Shown: one piece after another, positions 1 to 6,773 of the stretch
Position numbering within the stretch: the stretch's first letter is position 1
How the letters are laid out: the number at the start of each line of letters is the position of its first letter
DNA from: an uncultured Propionibacteriaceae bacterium
GTDB taxonomy: Bacteria; Actinomycetota; Actinomycetes; Propionibacteriales; Propionibacteriaceae
Direction of reading: 5' to 3'
DNA length: 35,117 bases
Assembly: GCA_938012815.1 (NCBI GenBank)
Contig: CALLVV010000096.1
Coordinates: 1-35,117, forward strand
Translations under genes and position numbers: made by a program
The notes under the pieces: generated by a model
Databases searched by the model: none
Told to the model about the DNA's origin: nothing
The model's input: only the letters and a program-made list of their open reading frames with translations

Positions 1-863
1 TCGCCGACACCCTCCACCCCGACCGCATCGTCTATGGGCTGCCCGAGGACCGCGAGACGGGAGAACGCGCCAAGGCGATTCTCGACTCCTGCTACGCCCC
101 GATGCTGGCCGAGGGCATTCCCCTGGTGGTGGCGAATCTTCCCACCGCTGAGCTGGTGAAGGTGGCGGCGAACGCCTTCCTGGCGACGAAGATCTCGTTC
201 ATCAACGCCATGGCGGAGCTGTGCGACGCAACCGGCGGTGACGTCACCCGGCTGGCGGAGGCCATCGGTCACGACGACAGGATCGGGGGAAAGTTCCTCC
301 AGGCGGGTATCGGTTTCGGCGGCGGCTGCCTGCCGAAGGACCTGCGGGCCTTCATGGCTCGGGCCGGGGAACTCGGCATAGACCAGACCCTCACCTTCCT
401 GCGCGAAGTGGATGCCATCAACCTGCGCCGCCGCGACCACGCCGTCGCACTCACCGAGAAGGCGGTCGCGGGACGGCTGGCGGGCCGGAAGGTGGCGGTG
501 CTCGGGATCACCTTCAAACCCGACACCGACGACCTGCGTGACTCCCCCGCTCTCGACATCACGTCCCGCCTGTGGGCGCGCGGCGCCGATGTGCGAATCG
601 TGGACCCTGCCGCCGGACCCGAGCTACGTCGGCGCCAACCCGAGATGCAGGTCTGCGACACCGTCGCGAAGGCCTTGACAGGGGCGGACGCGGTACTGCT
701 TCTCACCCCGTGGAAAGAATTTCTCCGCTTGGATCCGGTGGAGCTGAGAGGAATCGTCGCCTCACCCGCCATCATCGATGGCCGGAATGTGCTCAACCCC
801 AAACTGTGGCAGGAATCCGGGTGGAGATATTACGGAATGGGCCGGGGAGTCTCAGTCTGGTAA
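1..863 (+). CDS. ugd: UDP-glucose 6-dehydrogenase, 5' end cut by window
   Basis: Cytoplasmic NAD-dependent enzyme that oxidises UDP-glucose to UDP-glucuronate, a precursor of surface sugars. The frame is already open at base 3 (reads ADTLHPDRIVYG), so the gene starts outside the window and its N-terminal Rossmann domain is missing here. What remains is the end of the N-terminal domain, the central helical domain and the C-terminal UDP-binding domain. The catalytic cysteine lies in GFGGGCLPKD (Cys codon 327-329). The motif FKPDTDDLRDSPAL and the C-terminal RNVLNP are typical of the UDP-glucose/GDP-mannose dehydrogenase family. The GGGCLPKD form is the actinobacterial UDP-glucose type and differs from the GGHCIPVDP form of UDP-GlcNAc/ManNAc dehydrogenases. 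A related nucleotide-sugar operon lies on the opposite strand downstream, which fits a shared role. Stop TAA at 861-863. Confidence 0.93.
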   Translation, partial: ADTLHPDRIVYGLPEDRETGERAKAILDSCYAPMLAEGIPLVVANLPTAELVKVAANAFLATKISFINAMAELCDATGGDVTRLAEAIGHDDRIGGKFLQAGIGFGGGCLPKDLRAFMARAGELGIDQTLTFLREVDAINLRRRDHAVALTEKAVAGRLAGRKVAVLGITFKPDTDDLRDSPALDITSRLWARGADVRIVDPAAGPELRRRQPEMQVCDTVAKALTGADAVLLLTPWKEFLRLDPVELRGIVASPAIIDGRNVLNPKLWQESGWRYYGMGRGVSVW

Positions 864-924
864 CCAATCCGGGGGTTTCCTGCCGTCCGAACGGCCATAT
901 CTGGGAGTTTCGGTGCGTCTCGAC

Positions 925-954
925 TTGACATCGCACCAACATCGGTCAAAGTAT
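925..954 (+). promoter_or_regulatory. Putative promoter of the HU gene
   Basis: A perfect -35 hexamer TTGACA lies at 925-930. The best -10 candidate is AAGTAT at 949-954 with an 18-base spacer, which is weak. Transcription would start near 961, giving a short leader with the ribosome site AAGGAG. A palindrome at 951-964 overlaps the -10/start region. Confidence 0.4.
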
Positions 955-964
955 GTTCGCATAC
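951..964. repeat. Perfect short palindrome at HU transcription start
   Basis: GTATG-TTCG-CATAC is a 5-bp inverted repeat with a 4-base loop. It sits between the TTGACA box and the HU start codon. It could be an operator, or a small 5' UTR hairpin if transcription starts upstream of it. Confidence 0.45.
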
Positions 965-987
965 TCAAATTCTTTAAGGAGACATCA

Positions 988-1257
988 ATGACAAAGCGTG
1001 AACTGATCCAGGCCATAGCGGCCAAGGCTGGGCTCACCAACGCACAGGCCGAGGCCGCGCTCGATGCCTTCGGGGACGTTATCACCGAAGCGCTCGTTGC
1101 CGACAAGAAGATCCAGCTTCCCGGCGTGTTCACCGCCTCCACCACACAGCGTGCCGAGCGCGAGGGCCGCAACCCGGCCACCGGGGAGGCCATGACCATC
1201 CCGGCTCGCCGCGTCGCGAAGTTCACCCCGGCCAGTGCCCTGAAGAACGCTCTCTGA
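988..1257 (+). CDS. hup: HU family DNA-binding protein
   Basis: Small nucleoid protein that binds and bends DNA as a dimer. The 89-residue length is the usual HU size. Family features are visible: N-terminal helices starting MTKRELIQAIAAKAGLT, the GVFTA turn around residues 46-50, and the DNA-binding arm with GRNPATGEAMTIPA around residues 60-73, including the conserved RNPxTG proline loop. The start at 988 is chosen because AAGGAG at 976-981 precedes it at good spacing and the N-terminus is canonical; the frame stays open upstream but codes nothing recognisable. Monocistronic: own promoter before it, strong hairpin after it. There is no C-terminal Lys/Ala tail of the mycobacterial HupB kind. 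Confidence 0.95.
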   Translation: MTKRELIQAIAAKAGLTNAQAEAALDAFGDVITEALVADKKIQLPGVFTASTTQRAEREGRNPATGEAMTIPARRVAKFTPASALKNAL

Positions 1258-1277
1258 GCCTTCTTTGAACCGGCTGC

Positions 1278-1312
1278 TTGAAACGCCGCACCCTTTGGGT
1301 GCGGCGTTTCAA
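1278..1312 (+). terminator. Terminator hairpin after HU
   Basis: A perfect 16-bp stem with a 3-base loop; the left arm contains GAAACGCCGCACCC and the right arm is its exact complement. It lies 20 bases after the HU stop. There is no strong T-run, which is common in high-GC actinobacteria. Confidence 0.85.
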
Positions 1313-1360
1313 TTCTCGTGCGCGGGAATTGAATATGCATTTCCAGCACGGCTGAAAGAC

Positions 1361-1396
1361 GAAACTGGCCGTAGCCCCGGGGGCACGGCCAGTTTC
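1361..1396 (-). terminator. Terminator hairpin of the minus-strand sugar operon
   Basis: Inverted repeat GAAACTGGCCGT (1361-1372) with its perfect complement at 1385-1396 and a 12-base loop. It sits 16 bases beyond the stop of the oxidoreductase gene on the minus strand, so it most likely ends that operon. Together with the HU hairpin it insulates two convergent units. Confidence 0.75.
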
Positions 1397-1411
1397 TCTG
1401 TGATGGTCGGT

Positions 1412-2401
1412 TCAGCGAACGTCAATGAACTGGTTCGTGGCGGCCGACTCGATCATCGCCTCACAGACCCGAACTACTTGGGCGCCCTGCTCCAACGTGA
1501 CGATATCGGAGTCCTGACCGAGTACGGCGTCACGGAAGTTCTCGTGTTCGGTGCGCAGCGGCTCCGGTTTCGCAATGGCGAATCGCGTCACGTCGCCCTC
1601 GGAGACGCCACGGAACTGGGCGATGTCGTCCCAGGTGGTGGCGATGCGGCCGTTGGCGTAGAAGGTCAGGTCCGCGGTGAGGGTGTCCGCGATGAACATG
1701 CCCTTCTCGCCCGTCACGATGGTCAACCGTTCCTTGGTGGGGGTCAGCCAGTTGACGAGATGGTTGGACATCAGGCCGCCCGACAGCTGGCAGGTGGCCG
1801 AGACCATGTCCTCGTACTCGCGCCCCGCCTTGAACATGGTGCGGGCCGCGACCAGTTCGTAGTCGCGCTGCGTGACCCACGCGGTCAGGTCGATGTCGTG
1901 GGATGCGAGGTCCTTGATGACCCCGACATCCGCGATGCGCGCTGGGAACGGGCCCTGACGGCGGGTGCAGATCTGGTACAGGTCACCCAGCTCGCCCGCC
2001 TCGAGGCGTTTGCGCAGCTCCTGCAGTGACGGGTTGTAGCGCTCGATGTGGCCGACGGCCCCGACAAGCCCCTTCGACGCGAACGCCCTGACGAGACGCT
2101 GGGCATCCTCGAAGGTTTTCGCGAGCGGCTTCTCGATGAGCGCGTGCACGCCGGCCTCCGCCACTTTGAGGCCGATCTCCTCGTGGTACATGGTGGGAGC
2201 CGCGATCACGACGTAGTCGAGGTTCTGCTCCAGCAGCGAATCGACATCGGGCAGGATGGGCAGCCCCTCGGCGACGCCGTGCGGGTCACCCTGGGCATCG
2301 GCCACCGCGACGAGATCGACCCCGTCGATGGCACGCAGGTTACGGGCGTGGTGACGCCCCATCATTCCGAGGCCGATGAGACCGGCACGCAGGTTACTCA
2401 T
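1412..2401 (-). CDS. Gfo/Idh/MocA family oxidoreductase, probable nucleotide-sugar dehydrogenase
   Basis: NAD(P)-dependent sugar oxidoreductase of 329 residues. The N-terminal Rossmann fold shows GLIGLGMMGRHHARN (residues about 7-21), followed by the family signature EKP in LIEKPLA around residue 95 and a C-terminal Gfo/Idh/MocA alpha/beta domain. The start ATG at 2401 overlaps the stop of the upstream aminotransferase by one base (TGATG), so translation is coupled; the longer frame upstream lies inside that gene. With the aminotransferase and hexapeptide acetyltransferase it resembles the WbpB/WlbA-WbpE/WlbC-WbpD/WlbB trio, in which this enzyme oxidises C3 of a UDP-N-acetylglucosaminuronate before amination and acetylation. 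The exact substrate is inference. Confidence 0.88.
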   Translation of the reverse strand: MSNLRAGLIGLGMMGRHHARNLRAIDGVDLVAVADAQGDPHGVAEGLPILPDVDSLLEQNLDYVVIAAPTMYHEEIGLKVAEAGVHALIEKPLAKTFEDAQRLVRAFASKGLVGAVGHIERYNPSLQELRKRLEAGELGDLYQICTRRQGPFPARIADVGVIKDLASHDIDLTAWVTQRDYELVAARTMFKAGREYEDMVSATCQLSGGLMSNHLVNWLTPTKERLTIVTGEKGMFIADTLTADLTFYANGRIATTWDDIAQFRGVSEGDVTRFAIAKPEPLRTEHENFRDAVLGQDSDIVTLEQGAQVVRVCEAMIESAATNQFIDVR

Positions 2402-3492
2402 CAGGCACCCGCCTTCGCGAGGGTGTTGACGGCGGTCACGATGCGCTCCAGGTCCTCCTGGGTCAGCGACGGGTGAACCGGCAGCGACAGGCACTCCTGG
2501 GCGGCGCGTTCGGTCTCCGGCAGCTCGACCGGCGACTGGAACGGCTTCAGGCGGTGGTTCGGGACGGGGTAGAACATCCCGGAGCCGACCTGGTACTCCT
2601 CCTTCAGCGCCTTCGCCAGGCCGTCGCGGTCCTCGGGGACGCGGATCGTGTACTGGTGGTACACGTGGACGGCGCCGTCGGCCACCGGCGGCGGGGTGAC
2701 GCCCTTCAGGTTCGCGGACAGGAACGCGGCGTTCTCCTGACGGGCCTTCGTCCAGGCGTCCACCTTGGTCAGCTGCACCCGGCCGATGGCGGCATGGATG
2801 TCGGTCATGCGATTGTTCAGGCCGACGACCTCATTGTGGTACTGCTGCAGCATTCCCTGGTTGCGGTACAGCCTGACGTTGCGTTCGATGGTGGCGTCAG
2901 CGCAGGAGACCATGCCGCCCTCACCGGAGGTCATGTTCTTGGTGGGGTACAGCGAGAACATCGCGAACTCGCCGAAGGCACCGACCGGAGTGCCGTTCAG
3001 CGACGCGCCGTGCGCCTGGGCGGCATCCTCGAACAGCAGCAGCGAGTGCGAGTCGGCGATGGTGCGCAGCGTGTCCATCTTGGCGGGGTGGCCGTACAGG
3101 TGAACCGGCATGATCGCCTTGGTGCGCTCCGTGATGGAGGCCTCCACGGAGGCGGGATCGAGGGTGAAGTCGTCGGCGGAGATGTCGGCGAACACCGGGG
3201 TGGCGCCGGTCAGGGCGACGGAGTTGGCGGTGGCTGCGAAGGTGAACGACGGCACGATCACCTCGTCGCCCGCGCCGATCCCGCAGGACAACAGGCCGAG
3301 ATGCAGGCCCGAGGTGCCGGAGTTGACCGCCACGCAGGCGCGGCCGAGTTTGAAGTGCTCGGAGAACTCAGTCTCGAAGGCCGCCACTTCAGGGCCCTGA
3401 GCGATCATGCCGGAACGCAGCACCCGGTCGACGGCGGCGCGTTCCTCTTCGCCGATGATCGGCTTTGCGGGGGGAATGAAGGACTGGGTCAT
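2401..3492 (-). CDS. DegT/DnrJ/EryC1/StrS family PLP-dependent sugar aminotransferase
   Basis: Transfers an amino group to a nucleotide-linked keto-sugar. 363 residues, normal for the family. Visible signatures are NSGTSGLHLGL near residue 57, the PLP-binding Asp in FEDAAQAHG (Asp156), and the Schiff-base lysine in SLYPTKNMTSGEGG (Lys185). The C-terminal part carries the usual VYHQYTIRV strand and the SLPVHPSL motif. Its ATG overlaps the stop of the upstream acetyltransferase by four bases (ATGA), and its own stop overlaps the next start, so the three proteins are probably made in fixed ratio. By analogy with WbpE/WlbC the product would be a 3-amino sugar; substrate identity is inferred from context only. 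Confidence 0.92.
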   Translation of the reverse strand: MTQSFIPPAKPIIGEEERAAVDRVLRSGMIAQGPEVAAFETEFSEHFKLGRACVAVNSGTSGLHLGLLSCGIGAGDEVIVPSFTFAATANSVALTGATPVFADISADDFTLDPASVEASITERTKAIMPVHLYGHPAKMDTLRTIADSHSLLLFEDAAQAHGASLNGTPVGAFGEFAMFSLYPTKNMTSGEGGMVSCADATIERNVRLYRNQGMLQQYHNEVVGLNNRMTDIHAAIGRVQLTKVDAWTKARQENAAFLSANLKGVTPPPVADGAVHVYHQYTIRVPEDRDGLAKALKEEYQVGSGMFYPVPNHRLKPFQSPVELPETERAAQECLSLPVHPSLTQEDLERIVTAVNTLAKAGA

Positions 3493-4094
3493 CGGGCTTC
3501 CTTTACGAGGTTGAGGGTTTCGCCCACCTGCTCGAACTCGTCGCCGGTGTGCGGGTCACGGAATGTGTTGGGGCCGGTTTCCTCGAGGGGAAAACCGGAG
3601 CGGCCCACCCATTTGATGCGCCGGGCCGGGACCCCGGCCACCAGCGCATGGGCGGGAACGTCACGGGTGACGACGGAGCCGGCGGCGACCGTCGCCCACT
3701 CGCCGATCGTGACGGGGGCGACGCACACGGCGCGCGCGCCCACGGAACTGCCGCGTTTCAGGGTCACCCCGACCGGTTCCCAGTCATGGGCGCTCTTCGA
3801 TGTGCCGTCGGGGTTGACGGCGCGAGGGAAGGTGTCGTTGGTGAGCACCGCGGCGGGGCCGACGAAGACCCCGTCCTCCAGGTGCGCGGGTTCGTAGACG
3901 AGGGCGTAGTTCTGGATCTTGCAGTTGTCCCCGACGTGCACGCCGCTTCCGATGTAGGCTCCCCGTCCCACGATCACGTTTTCACCGATCTCGGCGCCGC
4001 CTCGTACCTGGGCGAGATGCCAGATCGACGAACCGTCTCCGATCCGGATGTCGTCATCCAGGTCAGCTGACGGAAGAATGCGGGGTTCAGCCAT
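3489..4094 (-). CDS. Left-handed beta-helix N-acetyltransferase (WbpD/WlbB-like)
   Basis: Acetyl-CoA dependent sugar N-acetyltransferase, 201 residues. Hexapeptide repeats run through about residues 15-150 (IGDGSSIWHLAQVRGGAEIG, VIVGRGAYIGSGVHVG, CKIQNYALVYE, GVFVGPAAVLTND, then WATVAAGSVVTRDVPAHALVAGVPAR), the pattern of trimeric left-handed beta-helix transferases. The segment with NDTFPRAVNPDG is characteristic of WbpD/WlbB-type enzymes that acetylate the 3-amino group of UDP-sugars. First gene of the three-gene minus-strand operon, with GAGAGG before its ATG. The adjacent aminotransferase supports acetylation of the newly made amino sugar. Confidence 0.9.
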   Translation of the reverse strand: MAEPRILPSADLDDDIRIGDGSSIWHLAQVRGGAEIGENVIVGRGAYIGSGVHVGDNCKIQNYALVYEPAHLEDGVFVGPAAVLTNDTFPRAVNPDGTSKSAHDWEPVGVTLKRGSSVGARAVCVAPVTIGEWATVAAGSVVTRDVPAHALVAGVPARRIKWVGRSGFPLEETGPNTFRDPHTGDEFEQVGETLNLVKEAR

Positions 4095-4129
4095 GGGGTC
4101 CGCCTCTCAATCACTTGGGTCCGGGTTGC

Positions 4130-4158
4130 AGTCTAGCCTCAGGTTCGCTTTCCGATAA
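4130..4158 (-). promoter_or_regulatory. Putative promoter of the sugar operon
   Basis: On the minus strand a -35-like TTATCG (4158-4153) and a -10 TAGACT (4135-4130, fits TANNNT) are separated by 17 bases. They lie 36-64 bases before the acetyltransferase start. The rest of the 273-base gap to meaB holds only the hairpin at 4321-4363. Confidence 0.4.
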
Positions 4159-4320
4159 CCATGTGAACAGCGCTGAAAAAGCATCTGCCGGTGGTTGCCG
4201 CCGCATTCCGGAAACGACCCGGCGTCCCCACCCGGGTCGCGCCGCCCCTTGAAAGAAGCGCCACTGCGACCCGCCCAATGAATCCTCGCCGACGCTGGCC
4301 TGCCGGGACACCGATCATCC

Positions 4321-4363
4321 CCCGGCTCCGCCAGGGCCCTTCCCGGGCCCCGGCGGAGCCGGG
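4321..4363. repeat. Strong hairpin overlapping the meaB translation signals
   Basis: CCCGGCTCCGCC (4321-4332) pairs perfectly with GGCGGAGCCGGG (4352-4363), and an inner GGGCCC/GGGCCC pair (4334-4339, 4345-4350) extends the stem. The 3' arm contains the only GGAG ribosome-binding candidate for meaB, 10 bases before the ATG at 4368. Confidence 0.7.
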
Positions 4364-4367
4364 ATAT

Positions 4368-5399
4368 ATGGTGGCTCCCATGCGGAATCTCAATGTGGCG
4401 GAGCTGGCGACCAAGGTCGTTGAGGGATCCAGGGGCCATGTGGCAAGGGCCATCACCCTGGTGGAATCAACCAAGCCCGAACACCGGGCGCAGGCCCACG
4501 AGCTGCTGCAGCTGATCAATCCGTACACCGGAAAGGCGTTTCGCGTCGGCATCTCGGGCGTGCCCGGGGCCGGCAAGTCGACATTCATCAACGCAATGGG
4601 CATCAAGCTGATAGAGGAGCACCGCCACCAGGTGGCGGTGCTCGCCGTCGACCCGTCGTCGACCCGCACCGGCGGTTCCATTCTCGGCGACCGCACCCGC
4701 ATGGGAGACCTCGCCATGCGGGAGGAAGCGTTCATCCGTCCCTCGCCATCGGCCGGGCACCTGGGTGGCGTGGCCCGCGCCACCCGCGAGTCGATGCTGG
4801 TGCTGGAGGCCGCGGGCTACGACGTCGTGCTGGTCGAGACCGTGGGCGTCGGTCAGTCGGAGGTGGCTGTCGCGGGCATGGTCGACACCTTCCTGTTCCT
4901 GCACGTCGCCCGCACCGGGGATCAGCTGCAAGGCATCAAACGCGGCATCCTGGAACTGGCCGACGTGATCTCCATCACCAAGGCCGACGGCGACAACGAG
5001 GGCGAGGCCCGGGTCTCGGCCCGCGAACTCAGTATCGCCATGAAACTCATCTCCAGCGACGAGTCGCGGCGGCGCCCCCCCGTGCTGACCTGTTCCTCCT
5101 ACACCGGGGCCGGTCTTGCCGAGGTGTGGGAGGCGGTCACGAAGCACCGCGCCGACCTGGAAGAGGCCGGGGAACTCATCAGCCGTCGCAGGTCCCAGCA
5201 GCGCTCCTGGCTGTGGAACATGGTGGAGCAGGAGATCATCCAGTCTCTGCGCACCTCCCCTGAGGTCCGCGAGGTCGCGTCCCGCGTCGAGACGGATCTC
5301 GCGGCCGAGAGAATCAGCGCCGTGGAGGGATCGGCCAACATTCTTGAGGCCTTCGCCCACAGCTTCCGTCACCCCTCGGCCGGACCGGCCGAGAGGTGA
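4368..5399 (+). CDS. meaB: Methylmalonyl-CoA mutase-associated GTPase MeaB (ArgK family)
   Basis: G3E-family P-loop GTPase that protects and reloads adenosylcobalamin-dependent methylmalonyl-CoA mutase, an enzyme of propionate metabolism. 343 residues from ATG 4368 (339 from ATG 4380), close to the family norm. Walker A is GVPGAGKST at residues 64-72; downstream are VDPSSTRTGGSILGDRTRM, VETVGVGQSE (Walker B/switch) and ITKADGDN (base recognition). A C-terminal dimerisation region follows. No mutase genes lie next to it in this window, which is less usual since meaB often follows mutB. Start choice is open: 4368 has GGAG in a hairpin arm, while 4380 could be leaderless behind TATATG (4365-4370). 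The frame stays open upstream to 4191 without recognisable sequence. Confidence 0.93.
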   Translation: MVAPMRNLNVAELATKVVEGSRGHVARAITLVESTKPEHRAQAHELLQLINPYTGKAFRVGISGVPGAGKSTFINAMGIKLIEEHRHQVAVLAVDPSSTRTGGSILGDRTRMGDLAMREEAFIRPSPSAGHLGGVARATRESMLVLEAAGYDVVLVETVGVGQSEVAVAGMVDTFLFLHVARTGDQLQGIKRGILELADVISITKADGDNEGEARVSARELSIAMKLISSDESRRRPPVLTCSSYTGAGLAEVWEAVTKHRADLEEAGELISRRRSQQRSWLWNMVEQEIIQSLRTSPEVREVASRVETDLAAERISAVEGSANILEAFAHSFRHPSAGPAER

Positions 5400-5409
5400 G
5401 GGATGGTGC

Positions 5410-5431
5410 GGGGCCCCGGCTGCCGGGCCCC
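5410..5431 (+). terminator. Possible terminator hairpin after meaB
   Basis: GGGG at 5410-5413 pairs with CCCC at 5428-5431 in a GC-only stem with one bulged C, 10 bases after the meaB stop. No T-run follows. The remaining gap to fhaA at 5595 contains only a promoter candidate. Confidence 0.45.
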
Positions 5432-5543
5432 CGACGACAACGGGTAGGTTCTACATGAACCACGTGGAGCGGCCAGACCGGCTGCGTGGGCCGCCACATG
5501 GCGCTTCCAGGCCCGTTTCACGGTCCGCCGGCAGGCGAGTCAG

Positions 5544-5572
5544 GTGACCACGATTGGCCTGTCCTCTAAGCT
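5544..5572 (+). promoter_or_regulatory. Putative promoter of the fhaA-pknB operon
   Basis: GTGACC (5544-5549) and TAAGCT (5567-5572, fits TANNNT) are separated by 17 bases. A start near 5579 would give a short leader containing AGGAGG (5585-5590) before the fhaA ATG at 5595. Confidence 0.45.
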
Positions 5573-5594
5573 GGTTCCGTTGAGAGGAGGGTGA

Positions 5595-6302
5595 ATGGGC
5601 GTGTTCGACCGCGCTGAGAAGAAGATCGGCGCCGCTGTTGACAAGGTTTTCGCCCGCGCCTTCAAAGGCGACGTGCAGCCCGTCGAGATCGCGGCGGGTA
5701 TTCAGCGGGAGCTGGATTCCGAGGCCAAACTTCTCAGCCGCGACAAGCGGCTGGTGCCGAACGTGTTCACGGTCTCCCTCTCCCCCCACGACTACAACAG
5801 GCTGTTCCCCTACACCAAGACCCTCAACTCGGAGATCATCCCGGAACTCAGGGCGCACGCCGCGGAACGATCCTACGTCTTCAACGGCTCCATCCAGATC
5901 CTCTACATGCTGGAACAGTCACTGCCCACGGGGCAGTTCCGGGTGACCAGCCAGGCGGTCGCGACGGCACCCGATCAGGCTCCCACCCCCAGACCGCGGG
6001 CCTCGCAGCAGTTGGTGCTGGAGGTCGGCGGGGTACGGCATCCGCTGGTACCCCCGGGATTGGTGATCGGCCGCGGCTCAAACGCGGATCTGCGCGTCAA
6101 CGATCCCGGGGTGTCGCGGCGCCACGCCATGATCTCGGTCTCCGGACCGCTGGAGAACCGCACCATCCGCATCGAGGACCTCGGCTCCACCAACGGCATC
6201 GTCGTCGACGGGTCCCGGGTGCAGACCGCCCAGCTCAGGGACGGTTCCCGTATCGAAATCGGCAACACGAGGATGCTGGTGCATTCGCCGTCGGAGGCCT
6301 GA
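5595..6302 (+). CDS. fhaA: FhaA-type protein: DUF3662 plus FHA domain
   Basis: Cytoplasmic adaptor that binds phosphothreonine on partners of the PknB kinase system; in mycobacteria FhaA is linked to control of peptidoglycan synthesis. 235 residues. The N-terminal DUF3662 domain covers about residues 1-115 (MGVFDRAEKKIGAAVDKVFARAF, then FTVSLSPHDYNRL). The C-terminal FHA domain spans about 150-232, with GRGSNADLRVNDPGVSRRHA and LGSTNGIVVDG, the conserved phosphothreonine-binding Gly-Arg, Ser-Arg-His and Thr-Asn elements. It is much shorter than the mycobacterial protein because the linker between the domains is only about 35 residues. First gene of the operon, with AGGAGG just before the ATG; fhaB starts four bases after its stop. 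Confidence 0.93.
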   Translation: MGVFDRAEKKIGAAVDKVFARAFKGDVQPVEIAAGIQRELDSEAKLLSRDKRLVPNVFTVSLSPHDYNRLFPYTKTLNSEIIPELRAHAAERSYVFNGSIQILYMLEQSLPTGQFRVTSQAVATAPDQAPTPRPRASQQLVLEVGGVRHPLVPPGLVIGRGSNADLRVNDPGVSRRHAMISVSGPLENRTIRIEDLGSTNGIVVDGSRVQTAQLRDGSRIEIGNTRMLVHSPSEA

Positions 6303-6306
6303 GCCC

Positions 6307-6768
6307 ATGTCAGATCTCGTCGCGGCGGCGATCAAGATTGTCTTCCTAGCCCTGCTCTGGCTGTTCATCGGCATCCTCGCCGACGTGATCCGCAAGGACA
6401 TGTTCGGCCGGAAGGTGTCGGCCTCCGACCTGCCGGCGAACGAGCAGGCGCCTGCCAGGCGCGGCAAGGCGAGTCGCCAGCCCACCCGGTTCGCCATCAC
6501 CCAGGGCGCCCAGCAAGGACTCTCCATCCCGCTGGAACCAACCATCAACCTGGGACGCACCTCCGACTCCACCCTCCTCCTCGACGACGACTACGCATCC
6601 TCCCGTCACGCGCAGCTTGTGCAGCGCGATGCCGAAACCTGGGTGGTGACCGATCTCGGGTCCACCAACGGCACCTACGTGAACGGCAAACGCATCACCG
6701 AACCCACCCCGATGGGGGTCAACGACATCCTCCGCATCGGCCGCACCATGATGAAACTGGAGGTGTGA
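6307..6768 (+). CDS. fhaB: FhaB (FipA-type) membrane-anchored FHA protein
   Basis: Small FHA-domain protein tied to cell division and wall synthesis in actinobacteria. 153 residues: an N-terminal membrane segment at about 7-27 (IKIVFLALLWLFIGILADVI), a basic linker, then an FHA domain at about 70-150 with GRTSDSTLLLDDDYASSRHA and LGSTNGTYVNGKRI. The phosphopeptide-binding Arg, Ser-Arg-His and Asn residues are all present. It lies between fhaA and the phosphatase gene, as in the conserved actinobacterial cluster. The phosphatase frame starts within a few bases of its stop, so the genes are translationally linked. Proteins of this position are expected substrates of PknB-type kinases. Confidence 0.93.
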   Translation: MSDLVAAAIKIVFLALLWLFIGILADVIRKDMFGRKVSASDLPANEQAPARRGKASRQPTRFAITQGAQQGLSIPLEPTINLGRTSDSTLLLDDDYASSRHAQLVQRDAETWVVTDLGSTNGTYVNGKRITEPTPMGVNDILRIGRTMMKLEV

Positions 6769-6773
6769 GGCCG

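Noticed and set aside
882..895. GCCGT-CCGA-ACGGC hairpin as terminator of the dehydrogenase gene
   Set aside because: Only five base pairs and no T-run; too weak to list as a feature.
778..987. Upstream extension of the HU frame
   Set aside because: Overlaps the end of the dehydrogenase gene and crosses the TTGACA promoter; AAGGAG and the canonical HU start at 988 are decisive.
2473..3897. Long plus-strand frame opposite the aminotransferase and acetyltransferase, and similar long antisense frames opposite pknB and cas genes
   Set aside because: High-GC antisense shadow: composition rich in Gly, Arg, His and Val, no motifs; the opposite strand has clear family matches and coupled starts.
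4191..4367. Upstream extension of the meaB frame by 59 codons
   Set aside because: Sequence is Arg/Pro-rich, contains the hairpin and has no counterpart in the MeaB family; the family N-terminus begins near 4380.
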